A stretch of 36,523 nt of DNA from Candidatus Latescibacterota bacterium (GCA_029547385.1 JAKPPK010000175.1:1-36523), one strand, 5' to 3'. Shown: positions 20,001-29,063, numbered from the stretch's first letter. Translations and numbers: made by a program. The notes: generated by a model not told the origin, from the letters alone.

Positions 20001-20772
20001 AAGCGAATGGGCAGACGACGCACTTCTCGCTCAGGGACGCGTTGCGATTTCCAGTGGACGACTGGAACCGGCCGTCCAGGCGTTCGAACGGCTCGCCCAG
20101 CAGTATCCGGACAGTCCGTTGAGACAGGAAGCCCTTTTTGAACTTGCGAATGCCTATTTCCAGGCGGAGTTCTATGACCAGGCCGCTGACGCGTACAACC
20201 GGATGCTTGAGCAGGATACTACGAGCCAGTTTGCCGCCCAGGCGATGTGGAACCTGATTCTTTCGTACGAACAGATTCAGCGTCTGGATTCCGCCGTCCG
20301 CACGATGAGGGTTTTCCTCAGCAAGTTCCCTGACAGTCCGCACGTGGTGCGCGTCTGGGTGAAAATCGGGGACGATTTGAATCGTCTCGGTGAATTCCCG
20401 GCAGCAGTCGCCGCGTACAGGCAGGCGCTGGACAACGTTGCCGGAACGCCCGAGGAGCCAGACGCTCGTTTCGGTCTGGGAGAAGCGCACTTCAACGCGG
20501 GTCAGTACCGCGAAGCGGTGATCGAATGGCTCAAGCTGGCCTATCACAGTCAGTCCGGATCGCGATGGGCGGTTACCGCGTTATTCCGCGCGGCAAAGGC
20601 AAATGAAAAACTGGGTCAGTTGGAAGATGCCAAAATGCTGTACAGGAAAATCATCGCGATGGAAGGCGAGAGTGATCTGGGACGTGCAGCAGCCCTCCAG
20701 CTCATGAGCATCTCGGGCCAGAATCTTGATTCTGGGTCGGAATCCGGGTCGTCACCGACGGACACGAGATAG
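17050..20772 (+). CDS. Exported TPR-repeat solenoid protein (about 1240 aa)
   Basis: Signal peptide MFRHHVRNPGLRLLAAILPALLTMGRVAAQQ. Many YPxS...A...LG/LA..Y helical repeats (YPESEYADDALIGAAS, YPRSPLLSAARALLG, YPDSPLRQEALFELANAYF and others), BamD/YbgF-like. Confidence 0.9.
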   Translation: MFRHHVRNPGLRLLAAILPALLTMGRVAAQQEDGEFAFAQHLMRDRMYDLASQQLQQYISNYPNAARTPDAFLLLAEAHAARGAYAKAADTYQGFMIKYPQDVRVRELWLKQAEMRARAGQFAEAARAYTELADSYPESEYADDALIGAASAFLKMNQPDRAERAVNRLITRYPRSPLLSAARALLGRAKLDSGDPQGAQQAVQAVLAERQFSNPVGDAVLVGVEAAIALNKPGEARALSDRLVAQAPGDDRTWLARRTLAEYLLQTGRRTRDAETLNQAADLYKEIARRATTPAAMESALFDLALVRELQEAPALAISNWQDFLQQYPQSRRKPRAMLGLARANLSGGDSRAGVFALEELLAAYPDSSESTEALGLLGEYYLSRNDPSSAVVYFERQVARTAEGQARRSRLLNVARIRETRLGEPELARTLYGELAVGDDSIAAEGMFGLARCERTLGNLDAAESAYFRVTQQFPAHALANAATDSLNLIKNYLRIDLQGAIIATMALEGDQVLVRGNADSLLREKPLRLAKIRIEYLKDYPGGIELLKAYLNQPGVSSPDIAEHLLARCYFRLSTRAGLERNVAEQERNRAEGLEALSRLASQYPQSALADDAYIETAEATLAAVDSAARAARTREVYRQFLERYPQSDRRDYALVRIAESTIALARTGSGSPDEALRQFDEALQIAPQGETLDRALFGSSLILMNQGKQDEARLRLERLIAERPLSPLVPESRFQLAGIMYEQRQYRAAARELEKMIRLRQSSRDINEIRTRLVLAYEAVGEFESAARVSQEITKAANADAAAWGARHLIAAYMNMRRFAEAEAALGEELALRPNAPDADSLTMVRGKILMERNQSGKAMAVLTGFERNYPRSKFVPEAWRMLADVQFAQGSSEEALANYRKTIQARPSDKQARLGEVAALYRLGRTSEAQGRERALRDLGPITEDDEVRLAIEQGHALARSNDYVGAINAFARVVERNPRSEWADDALLAQGRVAISSGRLEPAVQAFERLAQQYPDSPLRQEALFELANAYFQAEFYDQAADAYNRMLEQDTTSQFAAQAMWNLILSYEQIQRLDSAVRTMRVFLSKFPDSPHVVRVWVKIGDDLNRLGEFPAAVAAYRQALDNVAGTPEEPDARFGLGEAHFNAGQYREAVIEWLKLAYHSQSGSRWAVTALFRAAKANEKLGQLEDAKMLYRKIIAMEGESDLGRAAALQLMSISGQNLDSGSESGSSPTDTR

Positions 20773-20784
20773 GAGTGGACCGCA

Positions 20785-21471
20785 ATGGATGCGCCTGGCA
20801 GCTACCTGAGGAACGTGCCATTTTTCGCGGGGTTGTCAGAGTCCGAGCTGGCACAAATTGGAACGCTTGTGACGCAGAGGGTTTATCCGCCGGAGAACCT
20901 GATCATCCTGGCAGAGGACGAGGGTGAAGCGCTGTTCACGATTCTCTCAGGCCAGGTCAAGGTTTCCATCCTGAATGAGGACGGGAAAGAAGTGATCCTG
21001 GCGGTGCTCGGGCAGGGCGATTTTTTCGGGGAGATGTCATTGCTCGACGGAAAACCGCGTTCTGCGAATGTGATCGCCACTGAAGAGACGACCGTGCTTA
21101 TTTTGAGGCGGCGGGATTTCCTGCGGTTGGTGGAGCGTTCTCCGCACATGGCGATCAAAGTTGTCGCCGCGCTTACTGCCCGCCTGCGAAAAGCGGATCG
21201 AAAGATAGAGAGCCTCGCCTTGATGGACGTGAGCGGAAGAGTGGCCTCGGTAATCCTTCAGATCGCGGAGGAACGCGGCGTGCCTTCACAACGGGGGATC
21301 TGTATCCACAACCCGCCGAATCAGCAGGCGATTGCGAATATGGCCGGCACATCTCGGGAAACGGTTTCGCGCGTCATGAAACGGCTCAAGGAGCGCGGTT
21401 ATGTTGCCATGCGCGGCAAAGACATACTGATCACGCGTGAAGCAGATCTGCGAGCTGACTACTCACTCTGA
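20785..21471 (+). CDS. Crp/Fnr family transcriptional regulator
   Basis: cNMP-binding fold (LSGQVKVSILNEDGKEVILAVLGQGDFFGEMSLLDGKPRSANV) and HTH (NQQAIANMAGTSRETVSRVMKRLKERGYV). Confidence 0.95.
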   Translation: MDAPGSYLRNVPFFAGLSESELAQIGTLVTQRVYPPENLIILAEDEGEALFTILSGQVKVSILNEDGKEVILAVLGQGDFFGEMSLLDGKPRSANVIATEETTVLILRRRDFLRLVERSPHMAIKVVAALTARLRKADRKIESLALMDVSGRVASVILQIAEERGVPSQRGICIHNPPNQQAIANMAGTSRETVSRVMKRLKERGYVAMRGKDILITREADLRADYSL

Positions 21472-21493
21472 ATTCGGGAACCGGATAACGTAT

Positions 21494-22753
21494 ATGGACA
21501 CATCGTTCCAGCAGGGTTTGCCAGAAGGGTACCCGCGGTCTGTCAGGAGGCCGGGGGACCGACAGGAATTTGCCCGGCGGGTTGGTCTGATAGGGCAATC
21601 ACCGGCGATTCAGCAGGTTCTCATAAGCATCGCGCAGATTGCACCGACCTCTACGACCGTACTCATCACGGGAGAGACCGGAACGGGGAAGGAGATTGTT
21701 GCGCGCGCAATCCATGAGTTGAGTCCGCGCCGTCGGGAGCCCTTCGTGGCGCTCAACATCAGCGCGTTGAACGAGGGGACCGTAGAAAGCGAGTTGTTTG
21801 GACATGAAAAGGGATCCTTCACCGACGCTGTTCGTGAAAAGAAAGGCATTTTCGAAGCTGCCGGGAAAGGTACGGTTTTCCTTGACGAGATCGGTGACAT
21901 AAGCCCGGCGCTTCAGGTGAGACTGCTCCGCGTCTTGGAAGAACGCGAGTTCAAAAGGGTCGGGGGAATCGAACCGTTGCGCGCGGAGGCTCGCGTAATA
22001 ACTGCTACCAATCGCGACCTGGCAGAACTCGTCAACGCGGGTACGTTCCGGGCGGACCTGTACTGGCGCCTCCACGTGTTTGAGATTCATCTGCCTCCCC
22101 TGCGGGAGCGCAAAGAGGATATTCCGCTTCTTGTTGAGCACTTCGTAGAACGGTTCTGCTCGGAGAATAACCGGGCTGTTCCGGTGATCAGTAAAGAAGC
22201 CATGGAATACCTCCTCTCGTACGACTGGCCCGGCAATGTCCGTGAACTCCGCACTGTCGTGGAACGCGTGCTCGTCCTCTCTGATGTGCCCATCATACGG
22301 CCCGAAAACCTGCCTGACATGGTGCGTGACAAGGTGTTTGCGAACCGGCTCCTTCCGGTAGCGTCGCGAGGATCGGGCGCCGAGAAGATGGAACTCGGGA
22401 TCATCTATCGCACGTTGCTGGAACTGCGGGCCGACATGGCAGATTTGAAACAAATCCTCACAGCGCCGGGGAACGGTGTGGCGAGCAGGAGCTGGTCCAG
22501 CGCTTCACTCCCTCCACAGGACGCTTCGTCGCCAGCTTCAAAACCGCACGTGGTGGATATCGAAGTCTCTGAAGACGATACTCCTTCCGGTGAGACAACA
22601 CCTGCCCGAACACTGACACTGAGGGATCTTGAACGCGACGCCATCCGGCAGGCACTGGCCGCAACAAAAGGAAATCGGCGGGAAGCCGCTCGTTCGCTGG
22701 GTATAGGAGAACGTACCCTGTACCGGAAACTACGGGAATACAATCTGTCCTGA
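21494..22753 (+). CDS. Sigma54-dependent-type AAA+ transcriptional activator with Fis HTH, no receiver domain
   Basis: Walker A GETGTGKE, Walker B GTVFLDEIGD, NVRELRTVVER. C-terminal Fis-like RDLERDAIRQALAATKGNRREAARSLGIGERTLYRKLREYNL. The GAFTGA loop position reads GSFTDA. Confidence 0.93.
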   Translation: MDTSFQQGLPEGYPRSVRRPGDRQEFARRVGLIGQSPAIQQVLISIAQIAPTSTTVLITGETGTGKEIVARAIHELSPRRREPFVALNISALNEGTVESELFGHEKGSFTDAVREKKGIFEAAGKGTVFLDEIGDISPALQVRLLRVLEEREFKRVGGIEPLRAEARVITATNRDLAELVNAGTFRADLYWRLHVFEIHLPPLRERKEDIPLLVEHFVERFCSENNRAVPVISKEAMEYLLSYDWPGNVRELRTVVERVLVLSDVPIIRPENLPDMVRDKVFANRLLPVASRGSGAEKMELGIIYRTLLELRADMADLKQILTAPGNGVASRSWSSASLPPQDASSPASKPHVVDIEVSEDDTPSGETTPARTLTLRDLERDAIRQALAATKGNRREAARSLGIGERTLYRKLREYNLS

Positions 22754-22761
22754 AGTCGTTT

Positions 22762-23457
22762 TCAAACGCCCGGATCAGCGTAACGTATCAGATCTCTTAC
22801 GCCGGCCTGCGCAAAACCCCGCAATCTCAGCCGGCAACTGTCGCATTCCCCGCAGGCCGTGTCCTCACGCCGGTAACACGACCAGGTTTTCTCGAATGGT
22901 GCTGCGAGACGTACACCGGTACGCACGATATCGGCTTTGGATAACCCGATGAGGGGCGTGATAATTCTGGGGTCGGAATGCTGGTCGTGGTTGCCCTCTG
23001 CTATCGCGCATTCTATCGCATCGCAGAAACTGCGGCGGCAATCTGGATAACCGCTGGAATCCTCCTCCACCAGCCCCGCCCAGATAGACTCGGCCCCGAT
23101 CACTTCTGCCCACGCAGCGGCGATGAAAAGCAGATTCCCGTTTCGTTGCGGAACGTACGTGCTGGGAATCATTCTCCGGTCGGAAAACGTGGGTTCGGGG
23201 AACGGGATGGTCGCGTCAGTCAGTGCGGACCCGCCGATCTGGACGAGATACCCGATATCGACGACGAGACGCAACGATTGCGGGACCCGATAGTGGTCGG
23301 CCACCGCATGGAATGCCTTAAGTTCGCGCCTCTCGGTCAGCTGACCATAATTCACGTGGAGCAGCGCGAGTTCGACACCCTGCTCGTTCGCCAGAGCAAC
23401 CGTAACTGTGCTGTCCATCCCGCCGGATGCGAGCACTATGGCACGCGGTTTGTTCAT
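22762..23457 (-). CDS. queC: 7-cyano-7-deazaguanine synthase
   Basis: PP-loop LASGGMDSTVTVAL; zinc motif CYRREDTACGECDSCRLRLRGF; FIAAAWAEVIGAESIWAGLVEEDSSGYPDCR. Confidence 0.96.
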   Translation of the reverse strand: MNKPRAIVLASGGMDSTVTVALANEQGVELALLHVNYGQLTERRELKAFHAVADHYRVPQSLRLVVDIGYLVQIGGSALTDATIPFPEPTFSDRRMIPSTYVPQRNGNLLFIAAAWAEVIGAESIWAGLVEEDSSGYPDCRRSFCDAIECAIAEGNHDQHSDPRIITPLIGLSKADIVRTGVRLAAPFEKTWSCYRREDTACGECDSCRLRLRGFAQAGVRDLIRYADPGV

Positions 23458-23511
23458 ACAGTCACCTCCAATTTGAAAATTTACGACACCAGGTGAAAGC
23501 TTGCATGGCGT

Positions 23512-23523
23512 CCTTGGCCAAGG
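23512..23523. repeat. 12-bp perfect palindrome CCTTGGCCAAGG upstream of queC
   Basis: Direct reading; lies in the divergent queC/sigma-factor intergenic region. Confidence 0.4.
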
Positions 23524-23826
23524 CTGCGGTGCGATGGACTGCGCAGAGAAAATCCGGGGGGTAACACAATCCCGGTTCGCCCGAACTGTGCAGGCCTGGC
23601 GCCGCGCTGCCCGTGAGGAATGAAGTCTCCGGCGTTAGCGGAACATTATGAATTGCAGTATATTCCAAATATTGTGCATCATCTCTCGTGACGCTTGCGG
23701 GAACCGTTTTCTTTACCCTGCAAGTGGTGCGAGAATATTCATTTGCGGCTCCGGCCACGTCGTGGAACCCCCTGACGTAGCTGTTTGTCGAAATGGAAAA
23801 AACTTCAATCAAACGGAGCGGAGCCT

Positions 23827-24684
23827 ATGACAACTAACACCGCCGGCGGTTCCAAACTCGATGATCAGGCCCTGGAAGCGTACCTCCGGGAGGTGCGTGA
23901 TTACGTGCTGCTCACGCGTGAGGAGGAGGTTCAACTCGCGCGCCAGATCAAGCGTGGGGACCAGAAGGCGCTGGAGAAGCTTACCAGTTCCAATCTTCGT
24001 TTCGTGATCAGTGTCGCTAAAAAATACCAGAACAGGGGTATGTCGCTTCTCGATCTCATCAGCGAGGGCAACGTCGGACTGATGGAAGCAGCGTACCGAT
24101 TTGACGAAACCAAAGGGTTCAAGTTCATCTCGTACGCGGTGTGGTGGATCAAGCAGGCAATACTCAAGGCGCTTTCGGAGCAGTCGCGGATTGTCCGAGT
24201 GCCGCTGAACAGGGTTGGAGATGCGCAGAAGGTTGACAAACGAGTAAGTGCGCTGTGTCAGTATTACGGGAGAGAGCCGACGATCGAAGAGATCGCAAGC
24301 TCTGCAGAAATGTCACCCGAGGACGTCGAAAAGGCGCTCGATATCTCGCGGCCCCATCTGTCCCTGGACGATCCGGGGCATCAGGAGGGGGGACGCACTC
24401 TGCTGGACACGATCCCTCTGGAAGATGAAGCATTTCAGGAATCCCCGTTCGAGCGGCGGTTCGGAATCGGGGTGGAAGAAACGTTATCCGAACTTGATGA
24501 ACGGGAAGCGGAGATCATACGACGCTATTTCGGGCTCGACAACCAGGACCCTGAGTCCCTGAAAGATATCGGGGCCTCCTTCGGAATAACGCGGGAGCGT
24601 GCCCGACAGCTCAAAGAACGTGCGCTCGCTCAGCTTCGAAAGACGCATAAGAAGGTCAACATGGAAAGCCGACGCGTGGTTTGA
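23827..24684 (+). CDS. RNA polymerase sigma factor, SigA/RpoD-like, lacking region 1.1
   Basis: Region 1.2 DQALEAYLREVRDYVLLTREEEVQLA; region 2 NLRFVISVAKKYQNRGMSLLDLISEGNVGLMEAAYRFDETKGFKFISYAVWWIKQAI; region 4 HTH ITRERARQLKERALAQLRK. Confidence 0.93.
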   Translation: MTTNTAGGSKLDDQALEAYLREVRDYVLLTREEEVQLARQIKRGDQKALEKLTSSNLRFVISVAKKYQNRGMSLLDLISEGNVGLMEAAYRFDETKGFKFISYAVWWIKQAILKALSEQSRIVRVPLNRVGDAQKVDKRVSALCQYYGREPTIEEIASSAEMSPEDVEKALDISRPHLSLDDPGHQEGGRTLLDTIPLEDEAFQESPFERRFGIGVEETLSELDEREAEIIRRYFGLDNQDPESLKDIGASFGITRERARQLKERALAQLRKTHKKVNMESRRVV

Positions 24685-24702
24685 GCGGCGCGTAATCACG
24701 CC

Positions 24703-24716
24703 TGCCAAGTTTGGCA
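24703..24716. repeat. Inverted repeat TGCCAA-GT-TTGGCA
   Basis: Direct reading, just downstream of the sigma factor gene. Confidence 0.4.
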
Positions 24717-24731
24717 AGGTATTTGCAATTT

Positions 24732-24765
24732 GAAGCCTCCGGTGCCATAACGCGCGGGAGGCTTC
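24732..24765 (+). terminator. Terminator-like hairpin downstream of sigma factor gene
   Basis: GAAGCCTCC (24732-24740) pairs with GGAGGCTTC (24757-24765), followed by TTGCGTTTC. Confidence 0.5.
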
Positions 24766-24879
24766 TTGCGTTTCGTGCAGAAAGGCTTGTTTGTTGGGAT
24801 GTTCCCCGGGCGTACCACAATACACACTGAGATGAAAATCGACAATCGAATTGAACAGCGCACCGAAGAGGAGATTACC

Positions 24880-25182
24880 ATGAAAATCGATGCTGAGGAG
24901 AGAGTCATACGGTATCTGCGGCACGTGCTGCAGGGACACCCGCGAAGCGGCCAGCAGTACGTTGACGGACTGGTCGCGAAAGGTATGACGCACGCCGAAG
25001 TTGTGTCCAGCGTCCTGATTCCCGCCCGTGCTCGGATCGCCGACCTGCGGAAAGCGCACTATGTCAACGCCATTGATGCGAAAAACGCGTTGTCCGTGAC
25101 AAATCAAGCGATCGCGCGTCTTTCGCCTGCGCAGAAAGCGTACAGAGTCACGTCACCGACTGCTGTTTCTGCGGCAATGTAA
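24880..25182 (+). CDS. Small protein resembling a stand-alone, degenerate B12-binding cap (four-helix) domain
   Basis: GAGGAG RBS before ATG at 24880: MKIDAEERVIRYLRHVLQGHPRSGQQYVDGLVAKGMTHAEVVSSVLIPARARIADLRKAHYVNAIDAKNALSVTNQAIARLSPAQKAYRVTSPTAVSAAM. Helix pattern is similar to cobalamin cap domains. Confidence 0.55.
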   Translation: MKIDAEERVIRYLRHVLQGHPRSGQQYVDGLVAKGMTHAEVVSSVLIPARARIADLRKAHYVNAIDAKNALSVTNQAIARLSPAQKAYRVTSPTAVSAAM

Positions 25183-25195
25183 TTCCCTGCTCAAC

Positions 25196-25242
25196 AAAAA
25201 GAGCCGGCAGGGTTCCGCGGAACCCCGCCGGCTCTTTCTTTT
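25196..25242. terminator. Bidirectional rho-independent terminator
   Basis: AAAAA-GAGCCGGC-A-GGGTTCC-GC-GGAACCC-C-GCCGGCTC-TTTCTTTT between convergent genes. Confidence 0.9.
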
Positions 25243-25254
25243 CCCACTCAGAGG

Positions 25255-27942
25255 TTATTTCAGCTCCTCAAACTCCGCATCCTCAACGTCCTCGACCGAT
25301 TCCGCCGTCGAAGTCACGGACTCGGCGCCGGGTGCAGCGGATCCATCCGGCTTTGTGGTACGGAACACGAGCGCGCCGTCGTGGACGTCGACGCTTACCA
25401 TATCGCCTTCCTTGATGCGCCGTTCCAGAAGCGCGATCGCCAGCGGGTTTTCGAGCTGACGCTGGATGACGCGTTTCAACGGGCGCGCACCGTACGCCGG
25501 GTCGTACCCGAGTTCCCCCAGCAGGTCGCTGGCGGCGTCTGTCAGTGTCAGCGTGACCCTTGCCTGCTCGAAGATCCTGTGGGCGAGCAGTCTGGTTTGG
25601 AGGCGTACTATCTCCCGGATGTGTTTCTTGTCGAGCCCGTGGAACACGATCGTCTCGTCCACACGGTTGACGAACTCGGGCCTGAATTCGGCTTTCAGAG
25701 CCTCGATCGCCTGCGCGCGCATTCTCGTGTAATCGGCGGTCTCCCCGAACGCGAAGTTCTGGCTTCCGACGTTGGACGTCATGATGAGGACGGTATTTCT
25801 GAAATCAACCGTCCGGCCCTGACCATCAGTGAGCCGACCGTCGTCCAGCACCTGCAACAGGGCGTTGAAGACGTCATGATGCGCCTTTTCGATTTCGTCA
25901 AGGAGCACGACCTGATACGGCCGCCGGCGGACGGCCTCCGTGAGTTGGCCCCCTTCCTCGTACCCAACGTAACCCGGGGGCGCTCCCACAAGGCGGCTCA
26001 CGCTATGGCGTTCCATGTACTCAGACATGTCCAGCCGAACCATCGCCCGTTCGTCGTCGAAAAGGAACTCCGCCAGGGCTTTTGCCAGTTCGGTTTTGCC
26101 GACTCCCGTGGGACCCAGGAACAGGAATGAACCGATGGGCCGGTTCTGGTCACTCAATCCCGCCCTTGCACGACGCACCGCATTCGCGACGGCCGTCACA
26201 GCTTCGTCCTGCCCCACGACACGTTCGTGAAGCCGTTCTTCCATGTGGAGGAGCTTTTCCATTTCGCCTTCTACCAGCCGGCTTACGGGGATTCCCGTCC
26301 ACTTGCTGACGATTCCCGCAATGTGCTCCTCTTCGACCTCTTCGTGCAGCATCTTCTGGTCTTTTTGGACACGTGCCAGCTCGTCTTGCGCCTGTGCAAT
26401 TTCCGCCTGGATGCGGGGGAGTTCGCTGTACTGGATTCGTCCCGCCAACTCAAGTTGCCCTGTTCTGCGTGCACGGTCGAGCTCTGTCCGAGCCTCTTCC
26501 GCCTGCTCCTTCAGTTTTTTGAGCGCGTTGACGATCTCTTTCTCTTTGAGCCAGTGAGATTTCAGCGCCGCACGTTTCTCCTGCAAATTCGCCAGTTCCT
26601 TTTCGACAGGGGCAAGGCGCTCCTCGGCGTCTTCCTCGCGCTTGAGGGCAGAGCGCTCGATTTCCAGCTGGACAATGCGCTGTTCAATGGCTTCCAGTTC
26701 AGGCGGCATGCTATCCAACTGAATCCGCAATTCTGCCGCGGCTTCGTCCACAAGATCGATTGCCTTGTCCGGCAGGAACCGATCCGATATGTACCTGTGA
26801 GACAGGCGCGCGGCGGCCACCAGCGCTTCGTCTTTGATTCGCACGCCATGGTGTACCTCGTACCGTTCGCGCAGTCCCCGCAGAATCGAAATCGTCTCTT
26901 CCACCGACGGTTCACCGACGTAGACCGGGGCAAACCGTCTTTCAAGTGCCGCGTCCTTCTCGATGTGTTTGCGGTACTCGTCGAGCGTTGTCGCGCCCAC
27001 GCAACGGAGGACGCCACGAGCCAGTGCGGGTTTGAGCATGTTTCCCGCATCCATCGCGCCTTCCGCCGCTCCCGCCCGCACAACCGTGTGCAACTCGTCG
27101 ATGAAGAGGATGATCTGACCTTCCGCCGCTTCAATTTCCTGGAGCACTGCTTTGAAGCGTTCCTCGAATTCGCCACGGAATTTCGATCCCGCGATCATGG
27201 AACCCAGGTCCAGCGAAACTACCCGACGCCCCTGGAGGGAGTCGGGAACCTCCCCGGCGACAATGCGTTGCGCAAGCCCTTCAACGATAGCCGTTTTCCC
27301 CACTCCCGGATCACCGATCAGGACGGGGTTATTTTTCCGGCGGCGTGAAAGGACCTTGATGACCCGACGAATCTCCTCATCTCTCCCGATCACGGGGTCA
27401 AGTTTGCCTTCTCGCGCCGCGGCGGTGAGGTCACGGCTGAACTTCTCCAGCGCCTGGTAGCGAGATTCTGCGTCGGGGTCGGTGACCCTCTGGCTCCCGC
27501 GGATTTCCTTCATCGCCTGGAGGAGCTTCTCCTGGGTGATGCCGTTTCGTTCGAGGATTTTCGCCGCTTGCGTGTGTTTCTGGTCGAGTATTCCGAGCAG
27601 GAGGTGCTCGACAGAAATGTATTCGTCCTTTAGTTCCTGCGCGCGTTTCCACGCAGCGGAAAGGACTCGCTGGACGTTCGGCGAAGCGTACACCTGTACG
27701 TTGTCCCCTTGGACACGCGGTAGCCTGTCGAGGGCTGAAACCACCTCGCGCGTGATGGTCTCGACGTTCCCGCCGCTTCGCCTCAGTAGCTCCTGCGGGA
27801 GATTCTGCTCCATCTCAAGCAGCGCCAGAAGGATGTGCTCGGGTTCCAACTGGTTGTGGTTCCGATTCAGCGCCGTCTGCTGAGCAGCAGCCAGCGCGTT
27901 CTGCGTGCTTTGAGTCATTCGGTTGGCGTCCATTGCTGCCAT
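25255..27942 (-). CDS. clpB: ATP-dependent chaperone ClpB (Hsp100)
   Basis: N-domain, [18 protein letters not shown], coiled-coil middle domain, [89 protein letters not shown]. Confidence 0.97.
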   Translation of the reverse strand: MAAMDANRMTQSTQNALAAAQQTALNRNHNQLEPEHILLALLEMEQNLPQELLRRSGGNVETITREVVSALDRLPRVQGDNVQVYASPNVQRVLSAAWKRAQELKDEYISVEHLLLGILDQKHTQAAKILERNGITQEKLLQAMKEIRGSQRVTDPDAESRYQALEKFSRDLTAAAREGKLDPVIGRDEEIRRVIKVLSRRRKNNPVLIGDPGVGKTAIVEGLAQRIVAGEVPDSLQGRRVVSLDLGSMIAGSKFRGEFEERFKAVLQEIEAAEGQIILFIDELHTVVRAGAAEGAMDAGNMLKPALARGVLRCVGATTLDEYRKHIEKDAALERRFAPVYVGEPSVEETISILRGLRERYEVHHGVRIKDEALVAAARLSHRYISDRFLPDKAIDLVDEAAAELRIQLDSMPPELEAIEQRIVQLEIERSALKREEDAEERLAPVEKELANLQEKRAALKSHWLKEKEIVNALKKLKEQAEEARTELDRARRTGQLELAGRIQYSELPRIQAEIAQAQDELARVQKDQKMLHEEVEEEHIAGIVSKWTGIPVSRLVEGEMEKLLHMEERLHERVVGQDEAVTAVANAVRRARAGLSDQNRPIGSFLFLGPTGVGKTELAKALAEFLFDDERAMVRLDMSEYMERHSVSRLVGAPPGYVGYEEGGQLTEAVRRRPYQVVLLDEIEKAHHDVFNALLQVLDDGRLTDGQGRTVDFRNTVLIMTSNVGSQNFAFGETADYTRMRAQAIEALKAEFRPEFVNRVDETIVFHGLDKKHIREIVRLQTRLLAHRIFEQARVTLTLTDAASDLLGELGYDPAYGARPLKRVIQRQLENPLAIALLERRIKEGDMVSVDVHDGALVFRTTKPDGSAAPGAESVTSTAESVEDVEDAEFEELK

Positions 27943-28092
27943 ATCGTTATTTCTCCTTCGTGAGTGTCCGGTTTTTTTTCGACGTGTTTTGCAAGAAGGA
28001 TACCACGAGGAAATGGGCAGCGATTTATGTCATAATGGCGCACTCTTACAGGAAAGATAGGCAGTGAGGCTGTTCGGGGTGCCACATTGGCA

Positions 28093-28998
28093 TTACAAAG
28101 CGAGGGAGCGAGCCAGAACAAACGTCTCCGGGCCGTCCGAGAATCCCAGGCGGTAATACAACGCTCGCGCAGGGCGGTTGCCGGGGCCGGTCCAGAGTGC
28201 TACTCGTGTGCGGCCTGCGCGCAGGTGATAGTGCATCTGTTTCACCAGTAGCCAGAACGCGAGCCCACGGCGCCGGAACGCTTCCTCCACACCAACCCAT
28301 TCCACGGTGATCCAGTCGTGGAAGCCGGGGCAGGAGGCGAGGTGCGGAGGCACGGCCCAGGTTTCGCACTCGCCAACGAGCTTGTCATCGTGGAAGAATT
28401 CAAGGCGCCATTCTCCCATGTTTTCGTTGTTGACGAACACACACGTAATCATTTCGTTCGCGGGCCGCGGTGGCTCAACCGGAATGGAGTCCGTCCTCCC
28501 GGTCAGAATGACCCACCCATCAGCAACAGAAAACCCCTCCTGGTGCATGGTTTCGAGGACGTGCGGCCAGGAATCGGGAACGCCAAACCATCCGATTCCC
28601 AAAGGATTGCGTTCGTCTGTGGCGACACTGGTGCACCCGCGGTCCCTCAACTCGTCAAAAATCCGACCGAGGAGCGCCTTCGCCGCACCCGGCGCGCGTG
28701 GTTCAAACACCAGGAGCGGAAGATGAGCGTGCTCGCCGCCGATCTCATGCCAGGCCACCGCGAGGCCAACAACCTCATCGTCAGAAATGGCGACCATTCG
28801 AACCAAAGCGGCATCGATGCTGTGCTCTCGAGTATGGTGCGCCCACAGCGCCTCGGGGCGGTTCACGATGGTCTCCAGCGCGGTTCTGTCAATCACACCG
28901 TCCTGTGGTGGCAATGCTGCAACGTGGGCATTGACAACCTTCAGAAGGGCTTCGAGGTGGCCGGGGGCATACGGGACGATGCGGTTTTCGTGTTTCAT
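28093..28998 (-). CDS. Tandem-domain GNAT family N-acetyltransferase
   Basis: The C-terminal half carries WVGVEEAFRRRGLAFWLLVKQMHYHLRAGRTRVALWTGPGNRPARALYYRLGFS, the GNAT acetyl-CoA motif. The N-terminal half is also GNAT-like. Start choice (MKHENRI) is uncertain. Confidence 0.75.
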   Translation of the reverse strand: MKHENRIVPYAPGHLEALLKVVNAHVAALPPQDGVIDRTALETIVNRPEALWAHHTREHSIDAALVRMVAISDDEVVGLAVAWHEIGGEHAHLPLLVFEPRAPGAAKALLGRIFDELRDRGCTSVATDERNPLGIGWFGVPDSWPHVLETMHQEGFSVADGWVILTGRTDSIPVEPPRPANEMITCVFVNNENMGEWRLEFFHDDKLVGECETWAVPPHLASCPGFHDWITVEWVGVEEAFRRRGLAFWLLVKQMHYHLRAGRTRVALWTGPGNRPARALYYRLGFSDGPETFVLARSLAL

Positions 28999-29031
28999 TC
29001 GGTCTTGTCGGGATTTCCAGTTCTCTTCTTG

Positions 29032-29063
29032 CCTGACAGGTCGGGCTCCCTCGGCCTGACAGG
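29032..29063. promoter_or_regulatory. Two copies of CCTGACAGG (within repeated GCCTGACAGG), candidate operator
   Basis: Copies at 29032-29040 and 29055-29063, 23 bp apart, between divergent GNAT and GT9 genes. Each is a CCTG-A-CAGG palindrome. Confidence 0.4.

Noticed and set aside
26227-27348. 373-aa plus-strand ORF opposite clpB
   Set aside because: Shadow ORF antisense to a textbook clpB; no domain features and composition typical of an antisense frame in GC-rich DNA.
28026-28040. CATAATGG minus-10-like element upstream of the clpB/GNAT junction on the plus strand
   Set aside because: No suitable minus-35 partner and no plus-strand gene downstream; both flanking genes are on the minus strand.
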